DNA of 64,000 nt. It comes from Nitricoxidireducens sp046726235 (lineage in GTDB: Bacteria > Pseudomonadota > Gammaproteobacteria > Burkholderiales > Rhodocyclaceae). Positions within the stretch are counted from its first letter, which is position 1. Each line of letters starts with the position of its first letter. Under the pieces are notes generated by a model. The model was not told the origin of the DNA and searched no databases. It saw nothing but the letters and a program-made list of their open reading frames with translations. The stretch lies in NCBI GenBank assembly GCA_046726235.1, contig JBKPAD010000001.1, positions 372,001 through 436,000 on the forward strand. The letters are read 5' to 3'. This document shows positions 8,288-16,612 of the stretch, in pieces. The position numbers and the translations under genes are program-made.

Positions 8288-8614
8288 ATGAAAGCACTGA
8301 TCTCCCTGCTGTCCGCCTTCGGCCTCGCCTGCAGCGCAACCACCGCCTGGAGCCTCGACGCCGCCTCTGCCGAGGCGCTCGCCCGCAAGGCCGGCTGCCT
8401 CAAGTGCCACTCGCCCGACAAGAAGAAGGATGGCCCGTCGATGAAGGAAATCTCGGCCAAGTGGAAAGGCAAGGCCGACGCCGAACAGAAGCTGATCGCG
8501 CACGCCACGACCTCGCCGAAGGTCAAGATCGACGGCAAGGAAGAAGAGCACGAGCAGTTGAAGGCGAGCCCGGACCAGATCAAGAACGTCATCGAGTGGT
8601 ATCTCTCGCACTGA
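8288..8614 (+). CDS. Periplasmic monoheme cytochrome c
   Basis: A 108-residue secreted protein with a signal peptide (residues 1-22) and one heme-attachment motif, C37-L-K-C40-H41. No Met lies where class I cytochromes c place the distal ligand; instead a conserved EEEH (His88) is present in the C-terminal half and recurs in its paralogue at 10311-10646. It starts the electron-transfer gene group. The likely role is electron carriage between inner- and outer-membrane multiheme proteins, inferred from context. Confidence 0.88.
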   Translation: MKALISLLSAFGLACSATTAWSLDAASAEALARKAGCLKCHSPDKKKDGPSMKEISAKWKGKADAEQKLIAHATTSPKVKIDGKEEEHEQLKASPDQIKNVIEWYLSH

Positions 8615-8660
8615 TCGGCTAAGGCCCGCGACTCCCATCCCAACACGGAGAGCCCAGACC

Positions 8661-10289
8661 ATGCTCGAACGGATCCGGAACGTGAAGATCTGGCTGCGCC
8701 TGATAGCCGCGCTCGGCGGCCTCTCGCTGATCGGCTGGGGAAGCATGGTCGGCTACTCGGCCTACGAAGTGCGCTCGGTGGCCATGCAGCAAGCCAGGGA
8801 CCTCGCGGCCAGCGTGCACCAGATCACCATGGCCAACCTGATGTTCATGAAGGTCACGCGCACGATCAAGAAGCGCGCCGTCTTCTATGATCAGGTGCGC
8901 CAGTCGCGGGCCATCCGCGACCTGCGCATCCTGCGCAGCCAGGCGACCATCCACGAGATGGGCGACGGCGACGAGATCTCGATGAATCCGGACCAGCTCG
9001 AGCAACGCGTGCTGCGCGAGGGCAAGATCGTCTTCGAGGAAGCCAAGGACCCGGTCTACGGCCACGTGCTGCGCGCCGTCTTGCCGGCCATCGCCTCGCC
9101 GAACTACCTCGGTCGCGACTGCATGGAATGCCACGAGGAGGCGAAGGAAGGGGTCATCCTCGGCGCCGTCTCCATGAAGATCCTGCTCGAAGACGTCGAC
9201 GCCAAGGTGGCCGAGACGGAATTCACGCTGATCCTCGCGGCGCTCGCGATCATGCTGCCGATGACCGCCTTCACCTACTACTTCGTGCGCAGCACCGTGA
9301 CGCGGCCGCTCGCCGCGATGACGCAAGGGCTGGAGGAGATATCGAACGGCGAGGGCGACCTCCGGACGCGGCTGCCGGTGCGCGGGAAGGACGAGATCGG
9401 GCAGGCGTCGCAGGCCTTCAACAACATGATGGAAAAGCTGCGCGCGCTGATGCGCAGCATCGAAACCACGGCGGACCACGTCGCCGCGTCGGCCACCTCG
9501 CTGCAGTCCGCGAGCGACCGCGTCGCCTCGAGCTCCTCGGCGCAGACCGAGCGTTCGGCGAGCGCCGCCAGCGCGATGGAGCAGATGCGCGCGAGCATCG
9601 CCAGCGTCGCCGACTCGAGCAACGAGGTCGACCGCCTCGCCGTCGAGAGCCAGAGCCGCACGCTGGCGGGCGCCCGCAACATGGACGACCTGCGCTCGCA
9701 CGTCGCCGCCGTCGAGCAGGCCGTCGGGCAGATCGCCCAGACCGTCGAGCGCTTCGTCGAGCGCACCGAGTCGATCTCGCAGATGACGCGCCAGGTCAAG
9801 GACATCGCCGACCAGACCAACCTGCTGGCGCTGAACGCCGCCATCGAGGCGGCGCGCGCCGGCGAGCAGGGCCGCGGCTTCGCGGTCGTCGCCGATGAGG
9901 TGAGGAAGCTGGCCGAGAAGTCGGCCGAATCGGCGAGCCAGATCGACTCGATCACGCGCGTGCTCGGCAACGATTCGACCGAAGTGCGCCGCGCCATCGA
10001 CGGCGGTCTCAAGGTGCTCGAGGCCAGCCACGAATCGATGGTCGGCGTGACGACGGTGCTTCAGGAGGCGTCCGAGATGGTGACGAAGGTGACCCACGGC
10101 ATCGGCGGCATCCGCTCCGCGACCGACGAGCAGAGCGCCACCGTGGCCATGGTCGCCGAGGCCGTCGAGGCGATCGCCGAACTCGCGCGCCAGAACCACG
10201 GAATGATCGACGAAGTGGCCGCCGCGACCCGCGAGCTCACCGATACCGCCGCCGAGCTTCAGCAGGAAATGTCGCGCTTCACCATTTGA
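8661..10289 (+). CDS. Methyl-accepting chemotaxis protein with covalent heme-binding (CXXCH) periplasmic domain
   Basis: A 542-residue chemoreceptor. Transmembrane segments lie at about residues 12-34 and 189-209 and enclose a periplasmic sensor domain of about 150 residues that contains C154-M-E-C157-H158, a standard c-type heme attachment site just before a GAVSMKI segment, as in DUF3365/Tll0287-like and Geobacter-type heme sensors. A HAMP domain follows, then a signalling domain with the conserved hairpin (DIADQTNLLALNAAIEAARA). There is no CheR-tethering pentapeptide at the C-terminus. It lies between two paralogous monoheme cytochromes in the electron-transfer locus, so a redox or electron-acceptor sensing role is inferred. 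Confidence 0.92.
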   Translation: MLERIRNVKIWLRLIAALGGLSLIGWGSMVGYSAYEVRSVAMQQARDLAASVHQITMANLMFMKVTRTIKKRAVFYDQVRQSRAIRDLRILRSQATIHEMGDGDEISMNPDQLEQRVLREGKIVFEEAKDPVYGHVLRAVLPAIASPNYLGRDCMECHEEAKEGVILGAVSMKILLEDVDAKVAETEFTLILAALAIMLPMTAFTYYFVRSTVTRPLAAMTQGLEEISNGEGDLRTRLPVRGKDEIGQASQAFNNMMEKLRALMRSIETTADHVAASATSLQSASDRVASSSSAQTERSASAASAMEQMRASIASVADSSNEVDRLAVESQSRTLAGARNMDDLRSHVAAVEQAVGQIAQTVERFVERTESISQMTRQVKDIADQTNLLALNAAIEAARAGEQGRGFAVVADEVRKLAEKSAESASQIDSITRVLGNDSTEVRRAIDGGLKVLEASHESMVGVTTVLQEASEMVTKVTHGIGGIRSATDEQSATVAMVAEAVEAIAELARQNHGMIDEVAAATRELTDTAAELQQEMSRFTI

Positions 10290-10310
10290 TGTCGAAAACA
10301 AGGAGTTCCC

Positions 10311-10646
10311 ATGAGTATCGCCAACCGCATCTCGCTCGTCGCCGTCGTGGCGATCGCGCTGTCGGCCCCGGCGCAGGCCCTCGACGAGGCCGCCGCCAAA
10401 TCGCTGGCGAAGAAGAATGATTGCGGCAAGTGCCACGCGATCGACAAGACCAAGAAAGGCCCCTCCTACAAGAAGATCGCCGAGAAGCACAAGGGCAAGG
10501 CCGACGTCGAAGCCAAGCTGATCAAGCACCTTCAGACGGCGCCGAAGGTGAAGCTCGAGGACGGCACCGAAGAAGAGCACCGCGAGATCGAAGCCAAGGA
10601 CATGGCCGAGATCAAGAACCTGATCCAGTGGATCCTGGCCCAGTAA
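10311..10646 (+). CDS. Periplasmic monoheme cytochrome c (paralogue of 8288-8614)
   Basis: A 111-residue secreted cytochrome: signal peptide (residues 1-23) and one heme motif, C38-G-K-C41-H42. The body aligns by eye with the protein at 8288-8614: KCH, KKGPS, KIAEKHKGKAD, APKVKLEDGTEEEH (His90). The two are evidently duplicates separated by the chemoreceptor. Met is not conserved at a distal-ligand position. It is a probable shuttle between the inner-membrane quinol oxidoreductase and the decaheme cytochrome. Confidence 0.88.
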   Translation: MSIANRISLVAVVAIALSAPAQALDEAAAKSLAKKNDCGKCHAIDKTKKGPSYKKIAEKHKGKADVEAKLIKHLQTAPKVKLEDGTEEEHREIEAKDMAEIKNLIQWILAQ

Positions 10647-10718
10647 CCAAGCAACCGACAAGCAGCACGAAGGGCGGCGCTGCGACCGCCCACGACACCA
10701 CCGATAGGGGAAGATGAG

Positions 10719-11726
10719 ATGAGACAACTGCGCACTGCGCTCGCGTTCTGCATGCTGCTGGGGGCGCTCGGCGTCGCTCCGGCGACCGCCGCCGATGCCG
10801 GCGGCGACAAGAAGCCGGCGCCCCAGGACTTGATCCTGAAGGGCGACGCCAAGTGCACGGGTTGCCACGACGAGGCCGACGAACAGAAGCCCTCGATGCT
10901 TGACGTCTATCCGAGCGTGCTCGCCATCGGTAAGACCAGGCATGGTACGAGAGCCGACGGTCGCACTCCGACTTGTACCGATTGCCACGGCGAGAGCGAG
11001 AAGCACCGCACCCACAAGGGTAAGGGCAAGCCACCGAAGCCAGACCGGATTTTCAAGGGGCCGGGGGTGAGTCCCGCCGAAGTAAAGACCGAGGCATGCA
11101 CGTCATGTCACAAGGGCGGAAGCCACATGTTCTGGGCAACCAGCGCACATTCGTCGCGCGGTGTGTCCTGTACCGACTGCCATCAAGTTCATGCCGGCCA
11201 CGACAAGGTACGCGACAGACGCACCCAGGCCGACGTCTGCTATAGCTGCCATAAAGATCAGCGTGCGCAGATGGCGAAGCCTAGCCATCATCCGATCCCG
11301 GAAGGGAAGATGAGTTGTTCCGATTGCCATACGCCGCACGGTTCCGCTGGCCCCAAGCTGTTAGCCCGCAGCAGCGTTAATGACACTTGCTATACGTGTC
11401 ACATGGAAAAGCGCGGCCCCTTTATCAGCAGCCATCAGCCGGTGTCGGAAGACTGCTCGATTTGCCACAATCCCCACGGCACGACGGTGGCCAATTTGCT
11501 GAAGAGCCGCCCGCCCTTCCTGTGTCAGGAATGCCACGAAGGCACGCAACACCCGAGTACCAGTGCTCCTGGCGGGCTACCAGTCGCAACCGGGGCGGGA
11601 TTCGGGCCGACCGGCCGTGGCCCCTGGGCCGCGGTCGCCCGGGGCTGCGTAAATTGCCACACCAACATCCACGGCAGCAACAACCCGATCAACAACGGCA
11701 CGTCGGGTGACCGGTTCACTCGCTGA
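10719..11726 (+). CDS. mtrA: DmsE/MtrA/PioA family decaheme c-type cytochrome
   Basis: A 335-residue secreted protein with a signal peptide (residues 1-25) and exactly ten CXXCH motifs, whose first cysteines are at residues 46, 86, 127, 151, 174, 200, 224, 246, 269 and 310. Count, size and spacing match MtrA/DmsE/MtoA/PioA, the periplasmic cytochrome that inserts into an MtrB-type barrel and carries electrons across the outer membrane. The barrel gene follows 12 bases later. GC content and codon use drop from about base 10925 onward and stay low through mtrB. Whether electrons flow outward (metal reduction) or inward (Fe(II) oxidation) cannot be told from sequence. Confidence 0.95.
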   Translation: MRQLRTALAFCMLLGALGVAPATAADAGGDKKPAPQDLILKGDAKCTGCHDEADEQKPSMLDVYPSVLAIGKTRHGTRADGRTPTCTDCHGESEKHRTHKGKGKPPKPDRIFKGPGVSPAEVKTEACTSCHKGGSHMFWATSAHSSRGVSCTDCHQVHAGHDKVRDRRTQADVCYSCHKDQRAQMAKPSHHPIPEGKMSCSDCHTPHGSAGPKLLARSSVNDTCYTCHMEKRGPFISSHQPVSEDCSICHNPHGTTVANLLKSRPPFLCQECHEGTQHPSTSAPGGLPVATGAGFGPTGRGPWAAVARGCVNCHTNIHGSNNPINNGTSGDRFTR

Positions 11727-11738
11727 GGGGGCACAGCT

Positions 11739-13886
11739 ATGAAAACGAATGACTCAGTCCTGAAGGTGTCGACGCTTGCGGCAGCACTCATGGCAGCCTA
11801 CGGCGCCCCGGCGCTCGCGGACAATTACGAGGTGGCCGAATACATCGCACCTGAAAGTACGATTTCCGCTGGCATCGGCTACCAGAGCAAGGATCGTCCC
11901 CAGTTCGGCATTTTCGACGGCCGCCAGGACAACGGCGCGAAGTTGCTGCTCGACGCGGATGTCAAGAAGAGGGATGACGCTACAGGCACTTGGAGCGAAC
12001 TTCGGGCCAACAACATCGGCCTAGACAATCCGGATCTGTCGCTGAGCCACAGCCGCCAGGGCGACTACGGCGCCTCGTTCGAATACAGCCGGATCAACCG
12101 CGAGAGCGCCTACACGATCAACACCGGTCTGGTCGGAGTCGGGGGTCTTAACCAAACGGTAACTCAGGTAAATCCCGGAACGGGAAGCGACCTGCATCTG
12201 GGAACGAAACGGAACAGGTATACGTTCGGGATAACGAAGGTCATCAGCGATTCTTTCGAGGTGAGTGCCAAATACCGTCAGGAAGAGAAGGACGGTCTTC
12301 GCCACTTCGGCGCCTACATCGCCAACGTGCCAAAGTTTCTCGTCGAGCCAATCAACAGCACTACGCGCCAACTGGACCTGATGCTGAATTTCCTCAGCAA
12401 GGATCTTCAGCTTCAGGCCGGCTACTACGGCAGCACATATGACAACCGTAACGGCTTCATTAACGCAACTGGTCCGACGTATATCGCGACGCCGCCAGAC
12501 AACCTTGCACATCAAGTCTATGTAAATGGCGCTTATGCCTTTACGCCAACCACCAAAGGCACGCTTCGCCTTTCGCGCGGCATAGCGACACAAGACGACC
12601 AGAGCATGGTAACCGGGCTGCCAGCGGGCCAGGTGTGGGCCGGTTTCAATGGCGTGAAGGCCAAGAGGCTCAACACCGAATACCAGGTCGGCATTTCGAG
12701 CCAGCCGGTCAAAGACTTATCGCTGGTTGCCAACATTCACTACCTGGGTCGCAAGGACAAGACGCCGTTGGTAACCTACAACACCTTGGGTGATCAAACT
12801 ACGCCAAAGTCATTTACATCCCTGAATGGGAAGCTTGAAGCATCGTACCGACTGGCGGCCGACCTCAGGCTGCTGGGCGGCGCGTATGTCGAGAAGAAGG
12901 AACGTTCGGTTGCCGTCGACTATGTCAACATCGCTGCGACGGCTCCTACCAACGCGGGAGCAAGCTGGACCGTTCCTGCGGGGAATGCCGCCAATGTCCG
13001 CGAGGTTCCTTACCGTGCCGAAAACAAGGAAATTACATACAAAGGACAGGCGACCAAGAATTTCTCCGACATGATGAGCGGCTCGCTTGTGCTGTCCCAC
13101 AGCAAGCGGGACGGTTCTAGCTATTACTGGGGTAATCAGCAGAACCTGGTCAATCCCTTGCATATGGCGAACCGAGACCGGGACAAGGTCGGGATCAAGT
13201 TGGACTTGTCGCCTTTAGAAGCGCTCTCGGTCCAAGTCCAATGGGATCAAGCCAAGGACGATTATGGTACGAACGGCTTGAATGGCGACACGACAGCCGC
13301 CAACGGGAAAGTTCTCTACGGCACCGGGATCAAAGATGGCAGCGCGCAGCTTTGGTCGCTCGATGCCAACTACCAGGTCAATGATGACTGGAGCGTGGCC
13401 GCATGGTACTCGTACGACGATTCTAAGGCGACGCAATACGCCTTTCAGGACGCTTTTGGCACTGATCCAATCCGGAAATCACACCTGCGTGACACGGGAG
13501 ATTCGTTTGGATTAAATGTGAAGGGCAAGGCGACTGCGAAGCTGTCTGTTGGCGCCGGTCTCCAGTTGAACCGCTCGGTCGGCAAGTACAATCAGGACAA
13601 CGTGAAGGATGCCGGTGCTACGTTAAACGAAAACCTGCCTGACATAACGAACAAGGCCCTTCGTCTGTCTCTGAACGGCATTTATCAGCTAGACAAGAGC
13701 AGCGCGTTGCGCATCGACGTGATTCATGATCGGTGGGTCACGAACGACTGGACGTGGCAGATGTGGAACAACGCTCAGACAGCACTTGTTCCCTTGGTCT
13801 ACAACGCTGACGGCACGATGGTGACGGCCAACAGTAGGCAAACATCCAACTTCCTGAGTGTGCGTTACATGTACAAGTTCCAGTGA
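11739..13886 (+). CDS. mtrB: MtrB/PioB family decaheme-associated outer membrane beta-barrel
   Basis: A 715-residue outer-membrane protein with a signal peptide (cleavage near PALADN), many alternating-hydrophobicity strands and a C-terminal aromatic strand (SVRYMYKFQ). The length fits MtrB/PioB (about 700). It contains no cysteine at all, so the N-terminal CXXC reported for gammaproteobacterial MtrB is absent. It would form the sheath for the decaheme cytochrome encoded just upstream. Base composition is markedly lower in GC than the flanks (hand count of 12421-12480: 31 of 60). No outer-membrane decaheme (MtrC/OmcA) gene accompanies it in the window. Confidence 0.95.
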   Translation: MKTNDSVLKVSTLAAALMAAYGAPALADNYEVAEYIAPESTISAGIGYQSKDRPQFGIFDGRQDNGAKLLLDADVKKRDDATGTWSELRANNIGLDNPDLSLSHSRQGDYGASFEYSRINRESAYTINTGLVGVGGLNQTVTQVNPGTGSDLHLGTKRNRYTFGITKVISDSFEVSAKYRQEEKDGLRHFGAYIANVPKFLVEPINSTTRQLDLMLNFLSKDLQLQAGYYGSTYDNRNGFINATGPTYIATPPDNLAHQVYVNGAYAFTPTTKGTLRLSRGIATQDDQSMVTGLPAGQVWAGFNGVKAKRLNTEYQVGISSQPVKDLSLVANIHYLGRKDKTPLVTYNTLGDQTTPKSFTSLNGKLEASYRLAADLRLLGGAYVEKKERSVAVDYVNIAATAPTNAGASWTVPAGNAANVREVPYRAENKEITYKGQATKNFSDMMSGSLVLSHSKRDGSSYYWGNQQNLVNPLHMANRDRDKVGIKLDLSPLEALSVQVQWDQAKDDYGTNGLNGDTTAANGKVLYGTGIKDGSAQLWSLDANYQVNDDWSVAAWYSYDDSKATQYAFQDAFGTDPIRKSHLRDTGDSFGLNVKGKATAKLSVGAGLQLNRSVGKYNQDNVKDAGATLNENLPDITNKALRLSLNGIYQLDKSSALRIDVIHDRWVTNDWTWQMWNNAQTALVPLVYNADGTMVTANSRQTSNFLSVRYMYKFQ

Positions 13887-13888
13887 CA

Positions 13889-13927
13889 TGCACCCGCGCC
13901 GGTCGCTTCGGCCGGCGCGGTGCATTT
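13889..13927 (+). terminator. Hairpin terminator after mtrB
   Basis: Inverted repeat with arms 13889-13902 and 13912-13924 (13-14 base pairs with one bulged C) followed by ttt. It would reduce read-through from mtrB into the CbcL-like gene, which starts only 15 bases later. Confidence 0.7.
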
Positions 13928-13941
13928 ATGGTCGAAATAAT

Positions 13942-15918
13942 ATGACAGCAAAACGACTTCTTCTTGCGACACTGGTCTTTTTCGGCAGTTGCACGGCCTT
14001 AGCGTCACCGGTACAAGACACGAGTCTCGACAACGCCTCCTGCCTGACCTGCCACGAAACGAAGAAGCCGAAGATCGAGGTTCCCGGCAAGGAGGATGAG
14101 AAGCGCGCGCTCGGCGCCGTCGACCTCGGCAAGTTCGCCAAGAGCATCCATGGCGACATGAAGTGCGTGGAGTGCCACCGCGAGATCGTCGACAGCAAGG
14201 CGAAGCACGCCAAGGCGAAGGACGTCGCGCCGCCGACCTGCGTCGGTTGCCATGAGGCGCTGTGGGAGACGGTCAAGAAGGAGAAGCAGACCGAGGAGAA
14301 GACGCGCCTCGGCCTAGTCGTCGAGAACATCGCGGCCTACAGGCAGTCGTTCCATGCGCGTCCCGATGCCGACAACCCGGATCGCGCCAAGGCGAGCTGC
14401 GAGGACTGCCACAGCAGCCATGCCTTCAATGTGCCGCCGAAGGGCACTTCGCGGCGCACCTCGTGGCACAAGGAGATTCCGGCCACCTGCGGCGAGAAGT
14501 GCCACGAGGACCAGCACGAGGACTACATCGGCTCGGTGCATGGCGAGGAAGTGCTCGACAAGGGCAACATCAAGGCGGCGGTGTGCACCGATTGCCATTC
14601 GGCGCACGGCGTCGCCAACACCTCGACCGACAACTTCAAGCTCGCCAACGTCAATACCTGCGGCACCTGCCACAAGGAAGAGCTGAAGAGTTACAGCGAC
14701 ACCTACCACGGCCAGGTGAACCGCCTTGGCTACACCTACACCGCGCGCTGCGTTGACTGTCACGAGAGCCACGGCATCAAGGCCGTCGACGATCCGCGCT
14801 CGAAGGTCAACGAGAAGAACCGCCTCAAGACCTGCCAGAAGTGCCACAACGACAAGAAGCCGGGTATGCGCGAGGCGACGGCCGGCTTCGTTTCCTTCGC
14901 GCCGCACGCCAATGGCCACGACTTCGAGAAGTATCCGCAGATGTGGATCGCCGAGAAGTTCATGATCGGGCTGCTGATCTTCGTCTTCGCCTTCTTCTGG
15001 GCGCATTCCGGGCTCTGGTACTACCGCGAGTGGCAGGACCGCAAGGCCGGCAAGGCGGCGCCGCACATCGACACGCGCGGCCTGAATCTCGACGGCGGCA
15101 AGCACTTCCGCCGCTTCGCGCTCGGCTGGCGCATCGGCCACCTGGTGTTCGCGCTCGTCACCATGACGCTGGTGCTGACCGGCACCAGCGTGCTTTACGC
15201 AGAAAGCAGCTGGGCGCCGGTGGTGGCCAAGGCGGTCGGCGGACCGAAGATGCTCGGCCTGATCCATCGGATTTCGGCAGCCCTGTTCGTCGGCATCTTC
15301 CTGGTCCACTTCGTCTATGTGATGCAGAAGCTGCTGCGCAGCAAGACGTTCCGCTGGTTCGGGCCCGATTCGCTGATCCCGAACTGGAAGGATCTCGCTG
15401 ACTGCTGGGGCATGTTCAAGTGGTTCGTCGGCAAGGGCCCGCGCCCGCGCTTCGACCGCTGGGCCTACTACGAGAAGTTCGACTACTGGGCGGTGTTCTG
15501 GGGCGTGAACGTCATCGGCTGGAGCGGCCTGATGCTGGCCTTCCCGCATGTCACGGCGCAGTACCTGCCGGGCTGGGTGTTCAACGTCGGCACGCTGGTC
15601 CATGGCGAGGAAGCCTTCCTCGCGGCGGTGTTCCTGTTCACGGTGCACTTCTTCAACAACCACTTCCGGCCCGACAAGCTGCCGCCGCCGGACGTGGTGA
15701 TGTTCACCGGCACGCAGTCGCTCGAGGAATTCCGCCACGACCATCCGGCGCAGTACCAGCGCCTCGTCGATTCGGGCGAACTGGAGAAGCTGCTCGTCGA
15801 TCCGCCGTCGGCCTCGATGACGCGCGGCTCGAAGATCCTCGGGCTGGTGCTGATCGCCGTCGGCCTGACCCTTCTGGCGCTGGTCGCGATCGGCTTCTTC
15901 GGCGGCGTGCGCGGATAG
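13942..15918 (+). CDS. Multiheme cytochrome c fused to FdnI-like cytochrome b (CbcL-like quinol oxidoreductase)
   Basis: A 658-residue inner-membrane protein. After a signal peptide (residues 1-22) the periplasmic head has eight CXXCH motifs (first Cys at 34, 75, 100, 153, 215, 240, 270 and 298) and one CX3CH motif (C183 to H188), nine candidate hemes in all. From about residue 338 follows a membrane domain with four to five helices and conserved histidines (RIGHLVF, LIHRIS, VHFVY, LVHGEE, FTVHFFNNH), as in FdnI/HydC diheme cytochrome b. This nine-heme plus FdnI architecture is that of Geobacter CbcL, which links the quinone pool to metal reduction. The ATG at 13942 is chosen because it starts a signal peptide. 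The first ~90 bases share mtrB's lower GC. Confidence 0.9.
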   Translation: MTAKRLLLATLVFFGSCTALASPVQDTSLDNASCLTCHETKKPKIEVPGKEDEKRALGAVDLGKFAKSIHGDMKCVECHREIVDSKAKHAKAKDVAPPTCVGCHEALWETVKKEKQTEEKTRLGLVVENIAAYRQSFHARPDADNPDRAKASCEDCHSSHAFNVPPKGTSRRTSWHKEIPATCGEKCHEDQHEDYIGSVHGEEVLDKGNIKAAVCTDCHSAHGVANTSTDNFKLANVNTCGTCHKEELKSYSDTYHGQVNRLGYTYTARCVDCHESHGIKAVDDPRSKVNEKNRLKTCQKCHNDKKPGMREATAGFVSFAPHANGHDFEKYPQMWIAEKFMIGLLIFVFAFFWAHSGLWYYREWQDRKAGKAAPHIDTRGLNLDGGKHFRRFALGWRIGHLVFALVTMTLVLTGTSVLYAESSWAPVVAKAVGGPKMLGLIHRISAALFVGIFLVHFVYVMQKLLRSKTFRWFGPDSLIPNWKDLADCWGMFKWFVGKGPRPRFDRWAYYEKFDYWAVFWGVNVIGWSGLMLAFPHVTAQYLPGWVFNVGTLVHGEEAFLAAVFLFTVHFFNNHFRPDKLPPPDVVMFTGTQSLEEFRHDHPAQYQRLVDSGELEKLLVDPPSASMTRGSKILGLVLIAVGLTLLALVAIGFFGGVRG

Positions 15919-15923
15919 CGCGA

Positions 15924-15951
15924 GGGGGCAGGCGGTCGCCCGCCTGCCCCC
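15924..15951 (+). terminator. Strong hairpin after the CbcL-like gene
   Basis: Perfect 12-bp inverted repeat (arms 15924-15935 and 15940-15951, loop tcgc). There is no T-tract, so it may be a Rho-type or 3'-stabilising structure. It separates the electron-transfer genes from the ccm operon. Confidence 0.7.
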
Positions 15952-16006
15952 GGTCGCCCCGTCCCGCAAGGCGGGTCGGCGCCATTTAAGGCACAATTCG
16001 CACCCC

Positions 16007-16612
16007 ATGCTTTCCGTCCACGGCCTCACCTGCGTTCGCGGCGAACGTCGCCTCTTCGCCGGACTCGACTTCGCAGTCGGCTCCGGCGAGTGGCTGCACG
16101 TGCGCGGCGAGAACGGCGCCGGCAAGACCAGCCTGCTGCGCATGCTGGTCGGCCTGATGCCGGCGGCCGAGGGCGAGATCCGCTGGAACGGCACGACGAC
16201 GCATGAGCTCGGCGAGGATTTCCGCCGCGAGCTGCTGTTCCTCGGCCATCACGGTGCGGTGAAAGAGGAACTTACGGCGCTCGAGAACCTCCAATCGGCG
16301 TCCGCGCTGGACGGCGAGGCATTGAGCGACCGCGAGGCGCTGACGGCATTGCAGCGCTTCGGCCTGAAGGGCCGCGAGGAACTGCCGGTGCGCTTCCTTT
16401 CGGCCGGCCAGAAGCGCCGCGTGCTGCTGGCGCGGCTGGAGACCAAGAAGGCGAAGCTCTGGGTGCTCGACGAGCCCTTCACGGCGCTCGACGTGAAAGC
16501 GGTCGACATGCTGTCGGCCCTGATCGGCGAGCATCTGGCGACCGGCGGCCTCGCGATCCTGACGAGCCACCAGTCGATGCCGATTCCCGGCGGACGGGTG
16601 CTGCAACTATGA
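16007..16612 (+). CDS. ccmA: Heme exporter ATP-binding protein CcmA
   Basis: A 201-residue ABC ATPase of the CcmABCD complex, which drives release of holo-CcmE. It contains Walker A (GENGAGKTS), the ABC signature variant LSAGQKRRV and Walker B (LWVLDEP). First gene of a nine-gene cytochrome c maturation operon; it overlaps ccmB by four bases. Confidence 0.96.
   Translation: MLSVHGLTCVRGERRLFAGLDFAVGSGEWLHVRGENGAGKTSLLRMLVGLMPAAEGEIRWNGTTTHELGEDFRRELLFLGHHGAVKEELTALENLQSASALDGEALSDREALTALQRFGLKGREELPVRFLSAGQKRRVLLARLETKKAKLWVLDEPFTALDVKAVDMLSALIGEHLATGGLAILTSHQSMPIPGGRVLQL

Noticed and set aside
8619..11015. Minus-strand open frame of about 798 codons opposite the chemoreceptor and second cytochrome
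   Set aside because: It is antisense to well-supported genes with heme motifs; its translation is His/Arg/Gly-rich low-complexity sequence typical of GC-rich shadow frames.
14314..16194. Minus-strand open frame of about 626 codons opposite the CbcL-like gene
   Set aside because: Shadow frame of a gene with eight CXXCH motifs and a membrane domain; no family-like motif and no ribosome binding site.
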